From Vibrio chagasii (lineage in GTDB: Bacteria; Pseudomonadota; Gammaproteobacteria; Enterobacterales; Vibrionaceae), in the NCBI GenBank assembly GCA_041879415.1, contig CP090851.1, positions 2,356,001 through 2,420,000 of the forward strand: 64,000 nt of DNA, given 5' to 3'. Each line of letters opens with the position of its first letter. The stretch's first letter is position 1. Below the pieces are notes generated by a model that ran no database searches, was not told where the DNA came from, and saw only the letters and a program-made list of their open reading frames with translations. Shown piece by piece: positions 1-13,402 of this stretch. Position numbers and translations under genes: made by a program.

Positions 1-231
1 AAACTTAATAGCCTCTGTATGACCATAGTAACGCTCTCTTTGAGGACGAATAATCTGATAGCCAACACCATCAATCGGCAAGGCCTGTGCACCGTCCAGG
101 CAGCCATTAGCATAACTGCCTATCGATGAGGTTGAGTTTGTCGTCGGGCTTTTCTCTTTCTCCCAAGATGTTGCCAAAGCAGAAAATGAATAAAACAGGA
201 CAAGCAAAACAAAAGATAACCTCATAACCAT
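1..231 (-). CDS. mepA: Penicillin-insensitive murein endopeptidase MepA (N-terminal part, cut by window edge)
   Basis: Only the first 77 or so codons lie in the window. The product begins with a hydrophobic signal peptide (MVMRLSFVLLVLFYSFSALA) and continues with a segment containing SIGSYANGCLDGAQALP and RERYYGH, which matches the start of mature MepA (E. coli has SIGSFSNGC and RRYFGH). MepA is a periplasmic LAS-family zinc peptidase that cuts D-Ala-mDAP cross-links in peptidoglycan; the zinc-binding part lies outside the window. The ATG at 231 is used here; an ATG at 225 has a GGA six bases upstream and is equally possible, and 249 is a longer in-frame option with no visible ribosome site. 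Confidence 0.8.
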   Translation of the reverse strand, partial: MVMRLSFVLLVLFYSFSALATSWEKEKSPTTNSTSSIGSYANGCLDGAQALPIDGVGYQIIRPQRERYYGHTEAIKF

Positions 232-365
232 TCCATGTAAGTGATGCATATTATCTATATTAGTCGGCATTAATGAATAGTTGCCGATTATTGGCTACTT
301 TTTTGGGGATAGACGGGAGCTATTTGAGATGGGAGAAGCTGAATGGAGCAATGAAGTATTTCGAC
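232..365. other. Intergenic stretch between mepA and the decayed tRNA copy
   Basis: AT-rich sequence upstream of mepA. It should hold the mepA promoter on the minus strand, but I see no convincing -35/-10 pair. No gene is supported. Confidence 0.4.
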
Positions 366-475
366 ATCAGAAAGCAAAAAGCTCCAGTCTTTCTACTAGA
401 GCCTTAAATATGCGGGCTAGCGATTGAGCTCCCAACACGCATTATTTTGGTTAACCGAGGAATCCGCTACTTTAT
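366..475 (-). pseudogene. Decayed duplicate of tRNA-Trp plus its terminator
   Basis: This segment aligns with the functional terminator and tRNA-Trp at 490-613. Both carry CAGAAAGCAAAAA, a CTAGAGCCTTAAATATG hairpin end, CTCCCAACACGC (T-arm/variable region) and GGAATCCGCT (anticodon arm). The acceptor stem, D-arm and anticodon region have been lost or scrambled, so it cannot fold as a tRNA. It lies downstream of the working tRNA-Trp in the direction of transcription. Most likely it is the remnant of a tandem duplication at the end of the rRNA operon. Confidence 0.7.
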
Positions 476-500
476 TGGTAATTTATCAACACCAGAAAGC

Positions 501-531
501 AAAAAGGCTCTAGTCTTTCGACTAGAGCCTT
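501..531 (-). terminator. Terminator of the rRNA/tRNA operon
   Basis: A perfect 10-bp stem (AAGGCTCTAG/CTAGAGCCTT) with a short loop is followed on the minus strand by a T-run. It sits right behind tRNA-Trp and ends the rRNA operon. Confidence 0.85.
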
Positions 532-536
532 AAATA

Positions 537-613
<77 letters not shown>

Positions 614-647
614 ATTTCAGTTTTAAAGAGCTGAAACTCTGAATAAG

Positions 648-724
648 TGGCGGAGTGGACGGGACTCGAACCCGCGACCCCCGGCGTGACAGGCCGGTAT
701 TCTAACCAACTGAACTACCACTCC
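648..724 (-). tRNA. tRNA-Asp(GTC)
   Basis: On the minus strand the RNA starts GGAGTGGTAGTTCAG and ends CCACTCCGCCA, with anticodon GTC in the loop CTGTCAC and a normal T-arm. It is the first tRNA distal to 5S and is co-transcribed with the rRNA operon. Confidence 0.97.
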
Positions 725-803
725 GCAGTGGACTACTTGTCGTCGCTGACAAGTCGTTCATAACACTTTTTGTCTTCACTTTTGAAAAGTGAAAATAAAT
801 TTG

Positions 804-923
804 GATCCTGGCGATGTCCTACTCTCACATGGGGAAGCCCCACACTACCATCGGCGCTATTGTGTTTCACTTCTGAGTTCGGCATGGAATCAGGTGGGTC
901 CACAATGCTATGGTCGCCAAGCA
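804..923 (-). rRNA. rrf: 5S ribosomal RNA
   Basis: The minus strand shows TGCTTGGCGACCATAGC at the 5' end, CCATGCCGAACTCAGAAGTG in the middle and CGCCAGGATCC at the 3' end, all diagnostic for gammaproteobacterial 5S rRNA. Length is about 120 nt; ends are approximate to a few bases. A 92-bp spacer separates it from 23S. Confidence 0.96.
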
Positions 924-1015
924 AATTTTAAAATTCGGAAAGCTGTTTCTTGTTCTCTTCAAACTCATTCAAGCGTTTGTATCTTTGAGTCCATCAAAAC
1001 CCCTTGGGTGTTGTA

Positions 1016-3905
<2,890 letters not shown>

Positions 3906-4200
3906 ATACAACCCGAAGAGGTCTTTATGTATGGTAAACAACCAAGGTTTTTGATTGTAACAAGAAGGGTTAATTCTTATTACGTGTTTGCCGGACTCAA
4001 TGGTGAATCAAACTAAGTTTGATTCGAATACAAGACACTTGAATGTGTTTGTGTTGTGTTTATCTAAAAGATAAACATTGAGAACTTTTAATTTGATTAA
4101 CTCTAAGAGTTAATCAGTCAGCTTTCCAAATTGTTAAAGAGCTAGATATTTCAAAAGAAATAACCATTTTTAAAGATTCTTAAGGAAGAATACTTAAAGA
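3906..4200 (-). other. 16S-23S spacer, 23S-proximal part
   Basis: Transcribed spacer between tRNA-Ala and 23S. Apart from the boxA at 4128-4141 and the half of the 23S processing stem next to 3905, it is AT-rich and holds no further tRNA. Confidence 0.75.
4128..4141 (-). promoter_or_regulatory. boxA antitermination element in the rRNA spacer
   Basis: Minus-strand CTCTTTAACAATTT is the boxA element bound by the NusB/NusE antitermination complex. The same 14 bases occur in the 16S leader (6110-6123). Confidence 0.85.
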
Positions 4201-4276
4201 TGGTGGAGCTATGCGGGATCGAACCGCAGACCTCCTCGCTGCCAGCGAGGCGCTCTCCCAGCTGAGCTATAGCCCC
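4201..4276 (-). tRNA. tRNA-Ala(GGC) in the 16S-23S spacer
   Basis: Minus-strand RNA starts GGGGCTATAGCTCAGCTGGG and ends ATAGCTCCACCA with encoded CCA. The anticodon stem CCTCG/CGAGG encloses the loop CTGGCAG, so the anticodon is GGC rather than the UGC found in E. coli spacer tRNA-Ala. The rest of the molecule is very like the UGC isoacceptor. It is the only tRNA in this spacer. Confidence 0.93.
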
Positions 4277-4315
4277 ATCTGGAAAAGTATTTCCTACTCT
4301 TAACTTTCTAAACCG

Positions 4316-4330
4316 TATCAATCTGTGTGG
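4316..4330 (-). promoter_or_regulatory. 16S precursor processing stem, 3' arm
   Basis: TATCAATCTGTGTGG (plus strand) is perfectly complementary over 15 bp to the leader arm at 6090-6104. Paired in the transcript, the two arms loop out 16S rRNA and give the RNase III cleavage stem. Confidence 0.8.
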
Positions 4331-4354
4331 ACACTTATCGTAAATATCTTCGTA

Positions 4355-5909
<1,555 letters not shown>

Positions 5910-6089
5910 AAGATTTTGTGACTCAATGAATACTGATTACATTACATAGTAATGTTGAATTGACTGTGCCGAATCTTACGATTCGAATTGGTCACTCAGT
6001 TCATTGAAATCAAGTTGAAACCGAAGTTTCACATTTGTCTTTGCTTTTAAAAAGCGAAAACAAACTTAGTGATATTCATCAACGAGTGC

Positions 6090-6104
6090 CCACACAGATT
6101 GATA
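6090..6104 (-). promoter_or_regulatory. 16S precursor processing stem, 5' arm
   Basis: CCACACAGATTGATA (plus strand) is the perfect complement of the arm at 4316-4330 on the far side of 16S; near-complementarity extends for about ten more bases. Confidence 0.8.
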
Positions 6105-6109
6105 GGTTT

Positions 6110-6123
6110 AAATTGTTAAAGAG
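6110..6123 (-). promoter_or_regulatory. boxA in the rRNA leader
   Basis: Minus-strand CTCTTTAACAATTT lies about 50 bp downstream of the promoter and 200 bp before 16S. It is the leader antitermination site. Confidence 0.85.
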
Positions 6124-6175
6124 CTTAACTTCTTAAATGTTCCTTTTAGTAAGGAGCCTCTCGAAGTGGACGGTC

Positions 6176-6203
6176 ATTCTAGCGAATTAGGATTAAGTGT
6201 CAA
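6176..6203 (-). promoter_or_regulatory. rRNA operon promoter
   Basis: Minus strand TTGACA (6203-6198), a 16-bp spacer and TAGAAT (6181-6176). The discriminator is GC-rich (GACCGTCC), as in stringently controlled rRNA promoters. The bases just upstream (about 6204-6235) are A/T-rich with an A-run, fitting an UP element. A second promoter further upstream is likely but I could not define it. Confidence 0.85.
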
Positions 6204-6392
6204 ACACTTTTTCCTGCTAATTTTTTCAAGCATCTTAAATGCTTATTTGCCGTTTCGTTGCTTTGTTCAAACCGCTTGGTTATCCCTGACAACGGAGGCG
6301 CATTATAGAGAGAATAATCTTGTGCACAAGGCTTAAAACGAAAAAAAGCCGCCACTGGCGACTGTTCGAATAGTATTTATACAAAGCGTTCG

Positions 6393-6437
6393 AAATAGGT
6401 ACGATTTAGCCTAAATTTAGCGAATCGTACCTATTGT
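6393..6437 (-). terminator. Long inverted repeat between clpB and the rRNA promoter
   Basis: AATAGGTACGATT and AATCGTACCTATT form a perfect 13-bp stem with a 14-nt loop, starting 12 bases past the clpB stop codon. There is no clear T-run on the minus strand, so it may be a stability hairpin or weak terminator; its place just after clpB suggests it ends that transcript. Confidence 0.6.
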
Positions 6438-6448
6438 TTCGGCGCCAA

Positions 6449-9022
6449 TTACTGGTGAGCAATAATTCTGTCGTTATTAACTAATAACTGCACTTTTTTA
6501 TCTGGGTTAATTTTTCCGGCAAGTATCGCTTTCGCTAATGGGTTCTCGACACTTTGTTGAATCGCTCGTTTCAGAGGTCTTGCTCCATATACTGGATCAA
6601 AGCCAACTTGAGAAATTAGCTTCAGCGCTTTTTCCGATACCTCAAGTTCATATCCATTCTCCTCCATTCGTTTGCTTAAATGTTGAAGCTGAATAGAAGC
6701 AATTAATTGAATGTGCTCTTGGCCTAATGGATGGAATACCACGCTTTCATCAACACGGTTCAAAAACTCTGGTCGGAAATGTTTACCGACAACTTCCATC
6801 ACTTCATTTTTGATGCCTTGATAATCAAGTGTATTGAAGTTTTCTTGGATGCGTGAAGAACCCAAGTTCGATGTCATGATCACGACCGTATTTCTGAAGT
6901 CGACCGTACGACCTTGCCCGTCGGTTAGACGCCCGTCATCAAGTACCTGAAGTAAAATGTTGAAAACATCTGGGTGCGCTTTCTCAATTTCATCTAACAA
7001 GATTACTGAATATGGTTTACGACGCACTGCTTCAGTTAAGTAACCACCTTCTTCGTAACCAACATAACCCGGAGGTGCGCCAACTAAACGAGCAACAGAG
7101 TGTTTCTCCATAAATTCAGACATGTCGATACGTACCATTGCATCGTCACTATCAAACATGAAGTTAGCGAGCGTTTTACAAAGCTCCGTTTTACCTACCC
7201 CTGTAGGACCAAGGAATAGGAAAGAACCAATTGGCTTATTCGGATCCGATAAACCAGCACGGCTACGACGAATCGCATTCGATACCACTTCTACCGCTTC
7301 GCCTTGGCCGATAACACGCTTATGCAGAACACCTTCCATCTTTAGAAGCTTCTCTTTTTCCGCTTCTAACATCTTGGAAACCGGAATCCCCGTTTGCTTT
7401 GATAGGACATCGGCAATTTCTGCATCAGTAACCTTATTACGTAGTAAGGTCATCTCTTGCATTTCAGCTTGAGTCGCAAGGTCTAGTTGTTTCTCCAGCT
7501 CTGGGATACGACCATATTGCAGTTCAGACATTCGATTTAGATCACCTGCACGTCTTGCAAAATCCATATCCATGCGAGCTTGTTCTAGCTCTGATTTGAT
7601 ATGTTGCGTGCCAGATAGTGCTGCTTTCTCAGCGTTCCACACTTCTTCAAGTTCAGCAAAGTCGCGTTCTTTATCTGAAAGCTCCGCTTGTAAGGTGCGA
7701 AGACGCTTTTCACTGGCTTCATCGTTTTCATTAGTCAGCGCTTGCTGCTCGATCTTAAGCTGAATGATCTTACGCTCGAGTTTATCCAGAGATTCAGGTT
7801 TTGAATCGATCTGCATACGGATACTCGATGCGGCTTCATCGATCAGATCAATTGCTTTATCTGGCAGTTGACGATCAGAAACATATCGGTGAGATAGTGT
7901 TGCTGCAGCGACAATGGCAGGGTCAGTAATTTCAACATGATGGTGAAGTTCATAACGCTCTTTCAAACCACGAAGAATCGCCACCGTGTCTTCGACCGTT
8001 GGTTCATCGACAAGCACTTTTTGGAAACGGCGCTCTAACGCAGGGTCTTTCTCTATGTATTGACGATATTCATCAAGAGTCGTTGCACCAACGCAGTGGA
8101 GTTCACCGCGAGCTAATGCTGGTTTCAGCATATTACCCGCATCCATAGAACCTTCACCTTTACCGGCGCCGACCATGGTATGAATTTCATCGATGAAGAG
8201 AATGATATTACCCTCTTCTTTAGACAATTCATTGAGAACTGACTTCAAACGCTCTTCAAACTCACCACGGTATTTAGCACCAGCCACCAAAGCGCCCATG
8301 TCTAATGACAATACGCGTCGGCCTCTTAAACCTTCTGGAACTTCATTATTAATAATGCGCTGAGCCAAACCTTCAACGATAGCTGTCTTACCAACACCAG
8401 GCTCACCGATAATGACTGGGTTGTTCTTAGTACGACGCTGGAGTACTTGGATCGTGCGACGGATTTCGTCATCTCGACCGATAACAGGGTCGAGCTTGCC
8501 TTGCTCTGCTCTTTCAGTCAGATCAATGGTGAACTTCTCTAATGCTTGGCGTCGGTCTTCGGCATTTGGGTCATCAACTTTTTGACCGCCACGAACCTGC
8601 TCGATAGCTTGAGATAATTTTTGCTCAGTAAGACCTAGCTCTTTAAGCAGGTTACCTAAAGGGCCTTTATCTTCAATTGCGGCAAGTAGGAAGACTTCCG
8701 AAGAAATGTATGTGTCTTGGCGCTTTTGTGCCACTTTGTCACATAGATTGAACAGAGTACCCATTGCATTCGAAAGCTGAACATCACCACCGATACCACT
8801 TACTTTCGGTACACGGTCTAATATTTCGCTTAGTTTTGAACGCAACTGAACCACATCAATATTCAACATGGTAAGTAATGGACGAATCGCACTACCATCT
8901 TGATTTAATAGCGACACCATTAGGTGTACAGGCTCTATATATTGGTGATCACGACCTAATGCGAGCGACTGAGCATCAGATATCGCAATTTGAAATTTAC
9001 TAGTGAATCGATCGAGACGCAT
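6449..9022 (-). CDS. clpB: ATP-dependent protein disaggregase ClpB
   Basis: An 857-residue protein, the same length as E. coli ClpB. It works as a cytosolic hexamer that threads aggregated proteins for refolding together with DnaK. Visible parts are the N-domain (residues 1-145), AAA+ domain 1 with Walker A GEPGVGKT near residue 206 and Walker B ILFIDE, a middle coiled-coil domain (about 410-520) that contacts DnaK, and AAA+ domain 2 with GPTGVGKT near 605 and VILLDEIEK. It follows pgeF with a gap holding its own sigma-32 type promoter. The order rluD-pgeF-clpB followed by an rRNA operon is also that of E. coli (rrnG). Confidence 0.98.
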   Translation of the reverse strand: MRLDRFTSKFQIAISDAQSLALGRDHQYIEPVHLMVSLLNQDGSAIRPLLTMLNIDVVQLRSKLSEILDRVPKVSGIGGDVQLSNAMGTLFNLCDKVAQKRQDTYISSEVFLLAAIEDKGPLGNLLKELGLTEQKLSQAIEQVRGGQKVDDPNAEDRRQALEKFTIDLTERAEQGKLDPVIGRDDEIRRTIQVLQRRTKNNPVIIGEPGVGKTAIVEGLAQRIINNEVPEGLRGRRVLSLDMGALVAGAKYRGEFEERLKSVLNELSKEEGNIILFIDEIHTMVGAGKGEGSMDAGNMLKPALARGELHCVGATTLDEYRQYIEKDPALERRFQKVLVDEPTVEDTVAILRGLKERYELHHHVEITDPAIVAAATLSHRYVSDRQLPDKAIDLIDEAASSIRMQIDSKPESLDKLERKIIQLKIEQQALTNENDEASEKRLRTLQAELSDKERDFAELEEVWNAEKAALSGTQHIKSELEQARMDMDFARRAGDLNRMSELQYGRIPELEKQLDLATQAEMQEMTLLRNKVTDAEIADVLSKQTGIPVSKMLEAEKEKLLKMEGVLHKRVIGQGEAVEVVSNAIRRSRAGLSDPNKPIGSFLFLGPTGVGKTELCKTLANFMFDSDDAMVRIDMSEFMEKHSVARLVGAPPGYVGYEEGGYLTEAVRRKPYSVILLDEIEKAHPDVFNILLQVLDDGRLTDGQGRTVDFRNTVVIMTSNLGSSRIQENFNTLDYQGIKNEVMEVVGKHFRPEFLNRVDESVVFHPLGQEHIQLIASIQLQHLSKRMEENGYELEVSEKALKLISQVGFDPVYGARPLKRAIQQSVENPLAKAILAGKINPDKKVQLLVNNDRIIAHQ

Positions 9023-9062
9023 GCCAACCTTCCTACTCTTAGATATGTTTATCTTATGGTTA

Positions 9063-9095
9063 GAAGATGGATACGGTAACGCAGATTTTCAAGGG
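9063..9095 (-). promoter_or_regulatory. Heat-shock (sigma-32) promoter of clpB
   Basis: Minus strand reads CCCTTGAAA (9095-9087), 14 bases, then TATCCATCT (9073-9065). This fits the sigma-32 consensus CTTGAAA / CCCCATnT closely and lies about 40 bp before the clpB start, as expected for a heat-shock chaperone. Confidence 0.8.
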
Positions 9096-9164
9096 ATAGG
9101 AATGAAGAATAGAGTTTATATAAAAATATAATTGCGCTGGATAAAAGCGGACACTTATTAAACG

Positions 9165-9905
9165 TTACTCTAGCCAAATAAAGGTAGCCTGACGGCCAGT
9201 AACACCATCTCGACGATAAGAATAGAAAGCATCAGAATCGGCAAAAGTACAAAGGTTCGAATCCGTCACTTGCGAAACACCCACTTTAGTCAGTCGTTGT
9301 GTAGCAAGCTGAGACATGTTCGCTAACCATTTGCCAGGTTCAGTTTTCGCTTTAAATGCAAGCTTGGCTTGAGGGTCAAAACTAACGAAAGCTTCTAACA
9401 CATCATCACCAACCTCAAAGGCTTGTTTGCCAATCGCAGGACCAAGCCAAGCAATGATCTGATTGTCAGAGCTGAGATTAGAAAACTTTGCGACTGCATT
9501 TTCAAGAATACCACCAGCAAGACCACGCCATCCGGCATGAACTGCAGCAACTTGAGAGCCTTTAGTATCAGTAAGAATCGCTGGTAAACAATCCGCCGTC
9601 ATAGCTGAACAAACCACGCCACGCGCAGTGGTGAAAGCTCCATCAGCATCGAGAACATTGGTTGTAGGCTCTAAAACCGTAACCACATCAGTCGAGTGTG
9701 TTTGGTTTAGCCATACCGGAGCTGCGGGCATGTTAGCGTGTTGCGTAAGCCATATTCGGTTACGTTCAACCAGTGAAGCATCATCCCCAACATGCATACC
9801 GAGGTTTAGCCCTTGATATGCATCAGCAGAAAAACCACCAACACGCGTCGAAGCAAAAGCCTTCACGTTACTTGGTGCGTTCCAGTTAGGGATGATCATC
9901 GACAT
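9165..9905 (-). CDS. pgeF: Peptidoglycan editing factor PgeF (YfiH, multicopper polyphenol oxidoreductase family)
   Basis: A 246-residue cytosolic protein of the YfiH/DUF152 family. In E. coli PgeF removes L-serine wrongly placed in UDP-MurNAc peptides, guarding peptidoglycan composition; older annotations call the family laccase. Family marks seen are STRVGGFS near the start, NQTHSTDVV (metal His), MTADCLPAIL (Cys) and VHAGWRGLAGGI (His). The ATG lies only 2 bp after the rluD stop, so the two genes are translationally linked; a second ATG two codons in (MIIPNW) is an alternative start. Confidence 0.93.
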   Translation of the reverse strand: MSMIIPNWNAPSNVKAFASTRVGGFSADAYQGLNLGMHVGDDASLVERNRIWLTQHANMPAAPVWLNQTHSTDVVTVLEPTTNVLDADGAFTTARGVVCSAMTADCLPAILTDTKGSQVAAVHAGWRGLAGGILENAVAKFSNLSSDNQIIAWLGPAIGKQAFEVGDDVLEAFVSFDPQAKLAFKAKTEPGKWLANMSQLATQRLTKVGVSQVTDSNLCTFADSDAFYSYRRDGVTGRQATFIWLE

Positions 9906-9907
9906 AA

Positions 9908-10882
9908 TTAAATGTCTTCTTCTAGGTTATCGCGAGCATCAACACGTAGTGCTTCAGCCATCACAACCATATCATTTGGCACAGGTGCGTGGAACTCAAC
10001 TTCTTCACCCGTAATTGGGTGAACAAATTTAAGCATAACCGCGTGTAGTGCTTGACGATCAAAAGCACGAATCATCTTCGTTAGTTCTTCTGATGCGCCT
10101 TTTGGAATACGTGCACGACCGCCGTATGCAATATCACCTAGCAGTGGATGCTGAAGGTAAGACATGTGTACACGGATTTGGTGAGTACGACCCGTTTCTA
10201 GGCGTAGACGAATACGTGTATGTTCACGGAAATGCTCAGCAACGCGGTAGTGAGTTACCGCTGGCTTACCCGTTTCATTCACAGCCATCAAAGTACGCTT
10301 GGTTGCGTGGCGGCTAATGCCTTTTTCTACCATGCCACCAGCGGTCATTTTGCCGATTGCAATCGCTTCGTATTCACGAGTAATACGACGCTTAGCCAAT
10401 GCACGTACAAGGCGAGTCTGTGCTGGTACTGTTTTAGCAACAACCATAAGGCCTGTTGTGTCTTTATCGAGACGGTGAACAATACCTGCACGAGGTACTT
10501 CAGCGATTTGTGGGTAGTGGTGCAGCAACGCGTTTAGCACGGTTCCATCCGGCGTACCTGCTCCTGGGTGAACAACAAAATCACGTGGCTTGTTGATCAC
10601 CAGTAGATGTTCATCTTCAAAGACAATGTCTAGAGGAATATCTTGTGCTTCCCAGCGTTCTTCATCTTCAAGTTCAGCTTGTAAGATGATCTCTTCTCCG
10701 CCCATAACCTTAACGCGTGGCTTGGTAATAACTTCGCCATCCACTTGGACTTTGCCGTCAAGAAGCCACTCTTTAATACGAGAGCGAGAAAAATCGGTAA
10801 ATAGTTCAGCGACAGCTTGGTCTAAACGTTGACCTAACTGGCTGCTTTTTACTGTGTCTGTTAATGTGATCTGCTGAGCCAT
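9908..10882 (-). CDS. rluD: 23S rRNA pseudouridine synthase RluD
   Basis: A 324-residue enzyme that makes pseudouridines 1911, 1915 and 1917 in helix 69 of 23S rRNA, needed for normal ribosome assembly and termination. An S4 RNA-binding domain occupies roughly residues 17-80 (SRIKEWLLDGKVQVDG). The catalytic loop follows, with HRLDKDTTGL holding the catalytic aspartate. The C-terminal part has GRTHQIRVH, typical of the RluA family. It starts a transcript with pgeF and is divergent from bamD, the same arrangement as in E. coli. Confidence 0.96.
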   Translation of the reverse strand: MAQQITLTDTVKSSQLGQRLDQAVAELFTDFSRSRIKEWLLDGKVQVDGEVITKPRVKVMGGEEIILQAELEDEERWEAQDIPLDIVFEDEHLLVINKPRDFVVHPGAGTPDGTVLNALLHHYPQIAEVPRAGIVHRLDKDTTGLMVVAKTVPAQTRLVRALAKRRITREYEAIAIGKMTAGGMVEKGISRHATKRTLMAVNETGKPAVTHYRVAEHFREHTRIRLRLETGRTHQIRVHMSYLQHPLLGDIAYGGRARIPKGASEELTKMIRAFDRQALHAVMLKFVHPITGEEVEFHAPVPNDMVVMAEALRVDARDNLEEDI

Positions 10883-11019
10883 ATCGAACTTTTTTAAAAA
10901 CCGTGAGACTAATACCCATTAGTATGGATAAAATAGAATAATTGCATCATTGTATCTGTTACTGGTTAGAAAGTAACGGAAGCTTACGAAATATTTAATT
11001 CAAGGAATCGACGCCTGAC

Positions 11020-11748
11020 ATGAAACACCTTACTTTAGCGGGTCTATTAGCCGTATCACTCTTGGCTGGTTGTTCAAGTACCGAAGAGATAGTGCCAGAT
11101 GTACCGCCATCGGTTCTCTACTCTGAGGCGCAAGAATCGCTGCAAAGTGGTAGCTGGCTTTCAGCCATTGAAAAGCTAGAAGCCCTAGACTCTCGTTACC
11201 CTTTCGGCGCCTATTCTGAACAAGTACAGCTAGACCTGATTTACGCTTACTACAAAAATGATGACCTAGCGCTTGGCCTAGCGACCATTTCACGTTTCTT
11301 GCGTTTAAACCCAACTCACGAAAAACAAGACTGGGTTCTTTACATGCGCGGCCTAACGCACATGGCACAAGACAGAAACTTTATGCACGATATTTTTAAT
11401 ATCGACCGTAGCGACCGAGATCCTGAACCAGTAAAACTCGCTTTTGCTGATTTCAAACGACTACTAGAGCGCTTCCCAGCAAGCCCTTACGCAGAAGATG
11501 CACAAAAACGCATGTTCGCACTTAAAAACCGTTTGGCAGATTACGACCTAGCAACGGCAGATTTCTATCTGCGTCGTGAAGCTTGGATTGCTGCAATCAA
11601 TAGAACGCAAGAATTGCAAAAGACTTACCCAGATACCATCGCTGCGCGTAAGTCTCTAAAAATTCAGCTAGAGGCTTACAAACAGCTTGGCCTTGAGGAT
11701 GCAGTTCAAAGAACAGAAGCCTTGATTGAGCTAAACCCACTACCTTAG
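11020..11748 (+). CDS. bamD: Outer membrane protein assembly lipoprotein BamD
   Basis: A 242-residue lipoprotein. A signal peptide ends in the lipobox LLAGC (Cys18). The mature part is built from tetratricopeptide-type helical repeats, e.g. YSEAQESLQSGSWLSAIEKLEAL and DLIYAYYKNDDL regions. BamD is the essential partner of BamA in the BAM complex that folds beta-barrels into the outer membrane. It is divergent from rluD and ends in a strong terminator. In E. coli bamD is under sigma-E; a GAACTT near 10886 is present here but no good -10 follows, so sigma-E control is not shown. Confidence 0.96.
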   Translation: MKHLTLAGLLAVSLLAGCSSTEEIVPDVPPSVLYSEAQESLQSGSWLSAIEKLEALDSRYPFGAYSEQVQLDLIYAYYKNDDLALGLATISRFLRLNPTHEKQDWVLYMRGLTHMAQDRNFMHDIFNIDRSDRDPEPVKLAFADFKRLLERFPASPYAEDAQKRMFALKNRLADYDLATADFYLRREAWIAAINRTQELQKTYPDTIAARKSLKIQLEAYKQLGLEDAVQRTEALIELNPLP

Positions 11749-11769
11749 CCAACCATTCCTTTTATGACT

Positions 11770-11804
11770 AAAAAAGCGCGCTAATTTACTAGCGCGCTTT
11801 TTTT
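11770..11804 (+). terminator. Terminator after bamD
   Basis: AGCGCGCTA/TAGCGCGCT stem with a short loop, preceded by an A-run and followed by a T-run, so it may act on both strands. Confidence 0.9.
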
Positions 11805-11892
11805 AAACCCATTCCACGAACTTGATGAATCGCACAATACACGGTATCTTCAATAAATAACTTTTAACAAAACATCAACATGGAGTGTGGGT

Positions 11893-13311
11893 GTGAGTAG
11901 GTTGTTATTATTTATTGGGATCGTGCTATTTAGCCAATTTTCCCACGCATTAGAACTCTCGCCATTAAGCAATAAGCCTTACATGGGGGACCTCGATGTA
12001 CTCAAAACCAAAGGAACGGTGAGGGTGTTGGTCTCTGCTGACCTCGGCTTCTACTATATAGAAGATGGCAAGCCCAAAGGCATCGTTGCCGAGATGCTTT
12101 ATCACTTCGAAAAAAGTCTTCGTAAGAAACACCCTTACCTGAACGTTCAAATTATTCCTGTGCAACGAGATGACCTTCTCCCCTCTTTACGGTCAGGCTA
12201 TGGCGATATTGCTGTTGCAAACCTGACCGTAACCGATAAGCGATTAAAGGTGATCGACTTTTCAGATCCTATGATTAAAGACGGCAAAGAGCTCATTATC
12301 ACAGGTAAGAACTTAGAACCAATTACCGAGATCAAGCAACTCAGTGGTAAGGAAGTATGGATTCGAGCAAGCTCTAGTTACTTCGAAAGCGTACAAAGGG
12401 TCAATAAAGAACTTAACGAACTGGGTTTACCGCCACTGCATGTCCACTTCATCGAAGAATCACTGCAAGACTATGAACTGATCGAACTCGTTAACCAAGG
12501 CTATATACAAGGTACGATTCTGGACAGTCACAAAGCGAAACTCTGGATCGATATGATGGAAAACATTCAAGTCCATCACGACTTACCTTTGCGCGAAAAT
12601 GGTCAAATAGCGTGGGCATTAAGAAAAGACAGCCCTCAGCTAAAGAAAGAGATAAACAAATACGTTAAGACCGCTCGGACAGGCACGCTGCTTGGGAACG
12701 TGATCTATAAGAAATACATCGATAACACTCGTTGGTTAGGTCGTGCGCTCAACCCGAATAAAGTCGATCGTGTTGCTAAACTGGCGGATGTTTTTGAAAA
12801 GTATTCGAGTAAGTATGAATTCGATCCTTTGATGATGTCTGCGCAAGGCTTCCAAGAGTCTGGCCTTGATCAAAGCAGAGTCTCCCACCGAGGTGCTATC
12901 GGAGTGATGCAGGTTCTCCCTAGCACTGCGAGAGACAAAAACGTCAACATCAAGAATATCCACATCGTCGATAACAACATCCATGCTGGCGTAAAGTACA
13001 TGCGCTTCATTAAAGATAGATATTTTGATGACCCAGCCATTACTCCAGATAACCAGCTTTACTTTACTCTCGCCTCCTACAACGCAGGCCCCGCTAAAAT
13101 CAGGAAGATGAGGAACCTTGCGAAGAAGAAAGGCTACAACCCAAACATCTGGTTTAAAAACGTAGAGATCATTACGCGTAAATACGTCAGTAAAGAGCCT
13201 GTCACCTACGTTGCCAATATCAATCGCTACTTCGTCATTTATAAACAACTAGAGGCAATCAATGTTATTAGAGAGAACGGCACAGCGAGATTGCTCAAAA
13301 CAAATGATTAG
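11893..13311 (+). CDS. MltF-like lytic transglycosylase with substrate-binding domain
   Basis: A 472-residue secreted or membrane-bound protein. A signal peptide (LLLFIGIVLFSQFSHA) is followed by a solute-binding family-3 domain (about residues 30-260, with TVRVLVSADLGFYY and GYGDIAVANLTVT) and a C-terminal SLT lytic transglycosylase domain (about 295-440). The catalytic glutamate is Glu322 in FQESGLD, with GAIGVMQVLP and LASYNAGPAKI as family marks. This is the MltF architecture: it cleaves glycan strands to 1,6-anhydroMurNAc ends. The GTG at 11893 is chosen because GGAG lies 7 bases before it; the earlier in-frame GTG at 11887 is too close to that site. Confidence 0.85.
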   Translation: MSRLLLFIGIVLFSQFSHALELSPLSNKPYMGDLDVLKTKGTVRVLVSADLGFYYIEDGKPKGIVAEMLYHFEKSLRKKHPYLNVQIIPVQRDDLLPSLRSGYGDIAVANLTVTDKRLKVIDFSDPMIKDGKELIITGKNLEPITEIKQLSGKEVWIRASSSYFESVQRVNKELNELGLPPLHVHFIEESLQDYELIELVNQGYIQGTILDSHKAKLWIDMMENIQVHHDLPLRENGQIAWALRKDSPQLKKEINKYVKTARTGTLLGNVIYKKYIDNTRWLGRALNPNKVDRVAKLADVFEKYSSKYEFDPLMMSAQGFQESGLDQSRVSHRGAIGVMQVLPSTARDKNVNIKNIHIVDNNIHAGVKYMRFIKDRYFDDPAITPDNQLYFTLASYNAGPAKIRKMRNLAKKKGYNPNIWFKNVEIITRKYVSKEPVTYVANINRYFVIYKQLEAINVIRENGTARLLKTND

Positions 13312-13362
13312 AGCGACTTTAAACTTGAATCCGGCAAGAAAAAACATTGAGTAAAGCTAAAA

Positions 13363-13402
13363 ACACAAAAGCCGCATAAGCAAAGTTATGCGGCTTTTGT
13401 TT
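13363..13402 (+). terminator. Terminator after the MltF-like gene
   Basis: AAAAGCCGCATAA/TTATGCGGCTTTT stem-loop with flanking T-run. Confidence 0.9.

Noticed and set aside
10884..10915. Possible sigma-E promoter (GAACTT) before bamD
   Set aside because: No acceptable -10 at 15-17 bp; the match is too weak to call.
12736..13248. 170-codon open frame on the minus strand
   Set aside because: Antisense to the MltF-like gene, whose SLT domain is clearly real in the other frame.
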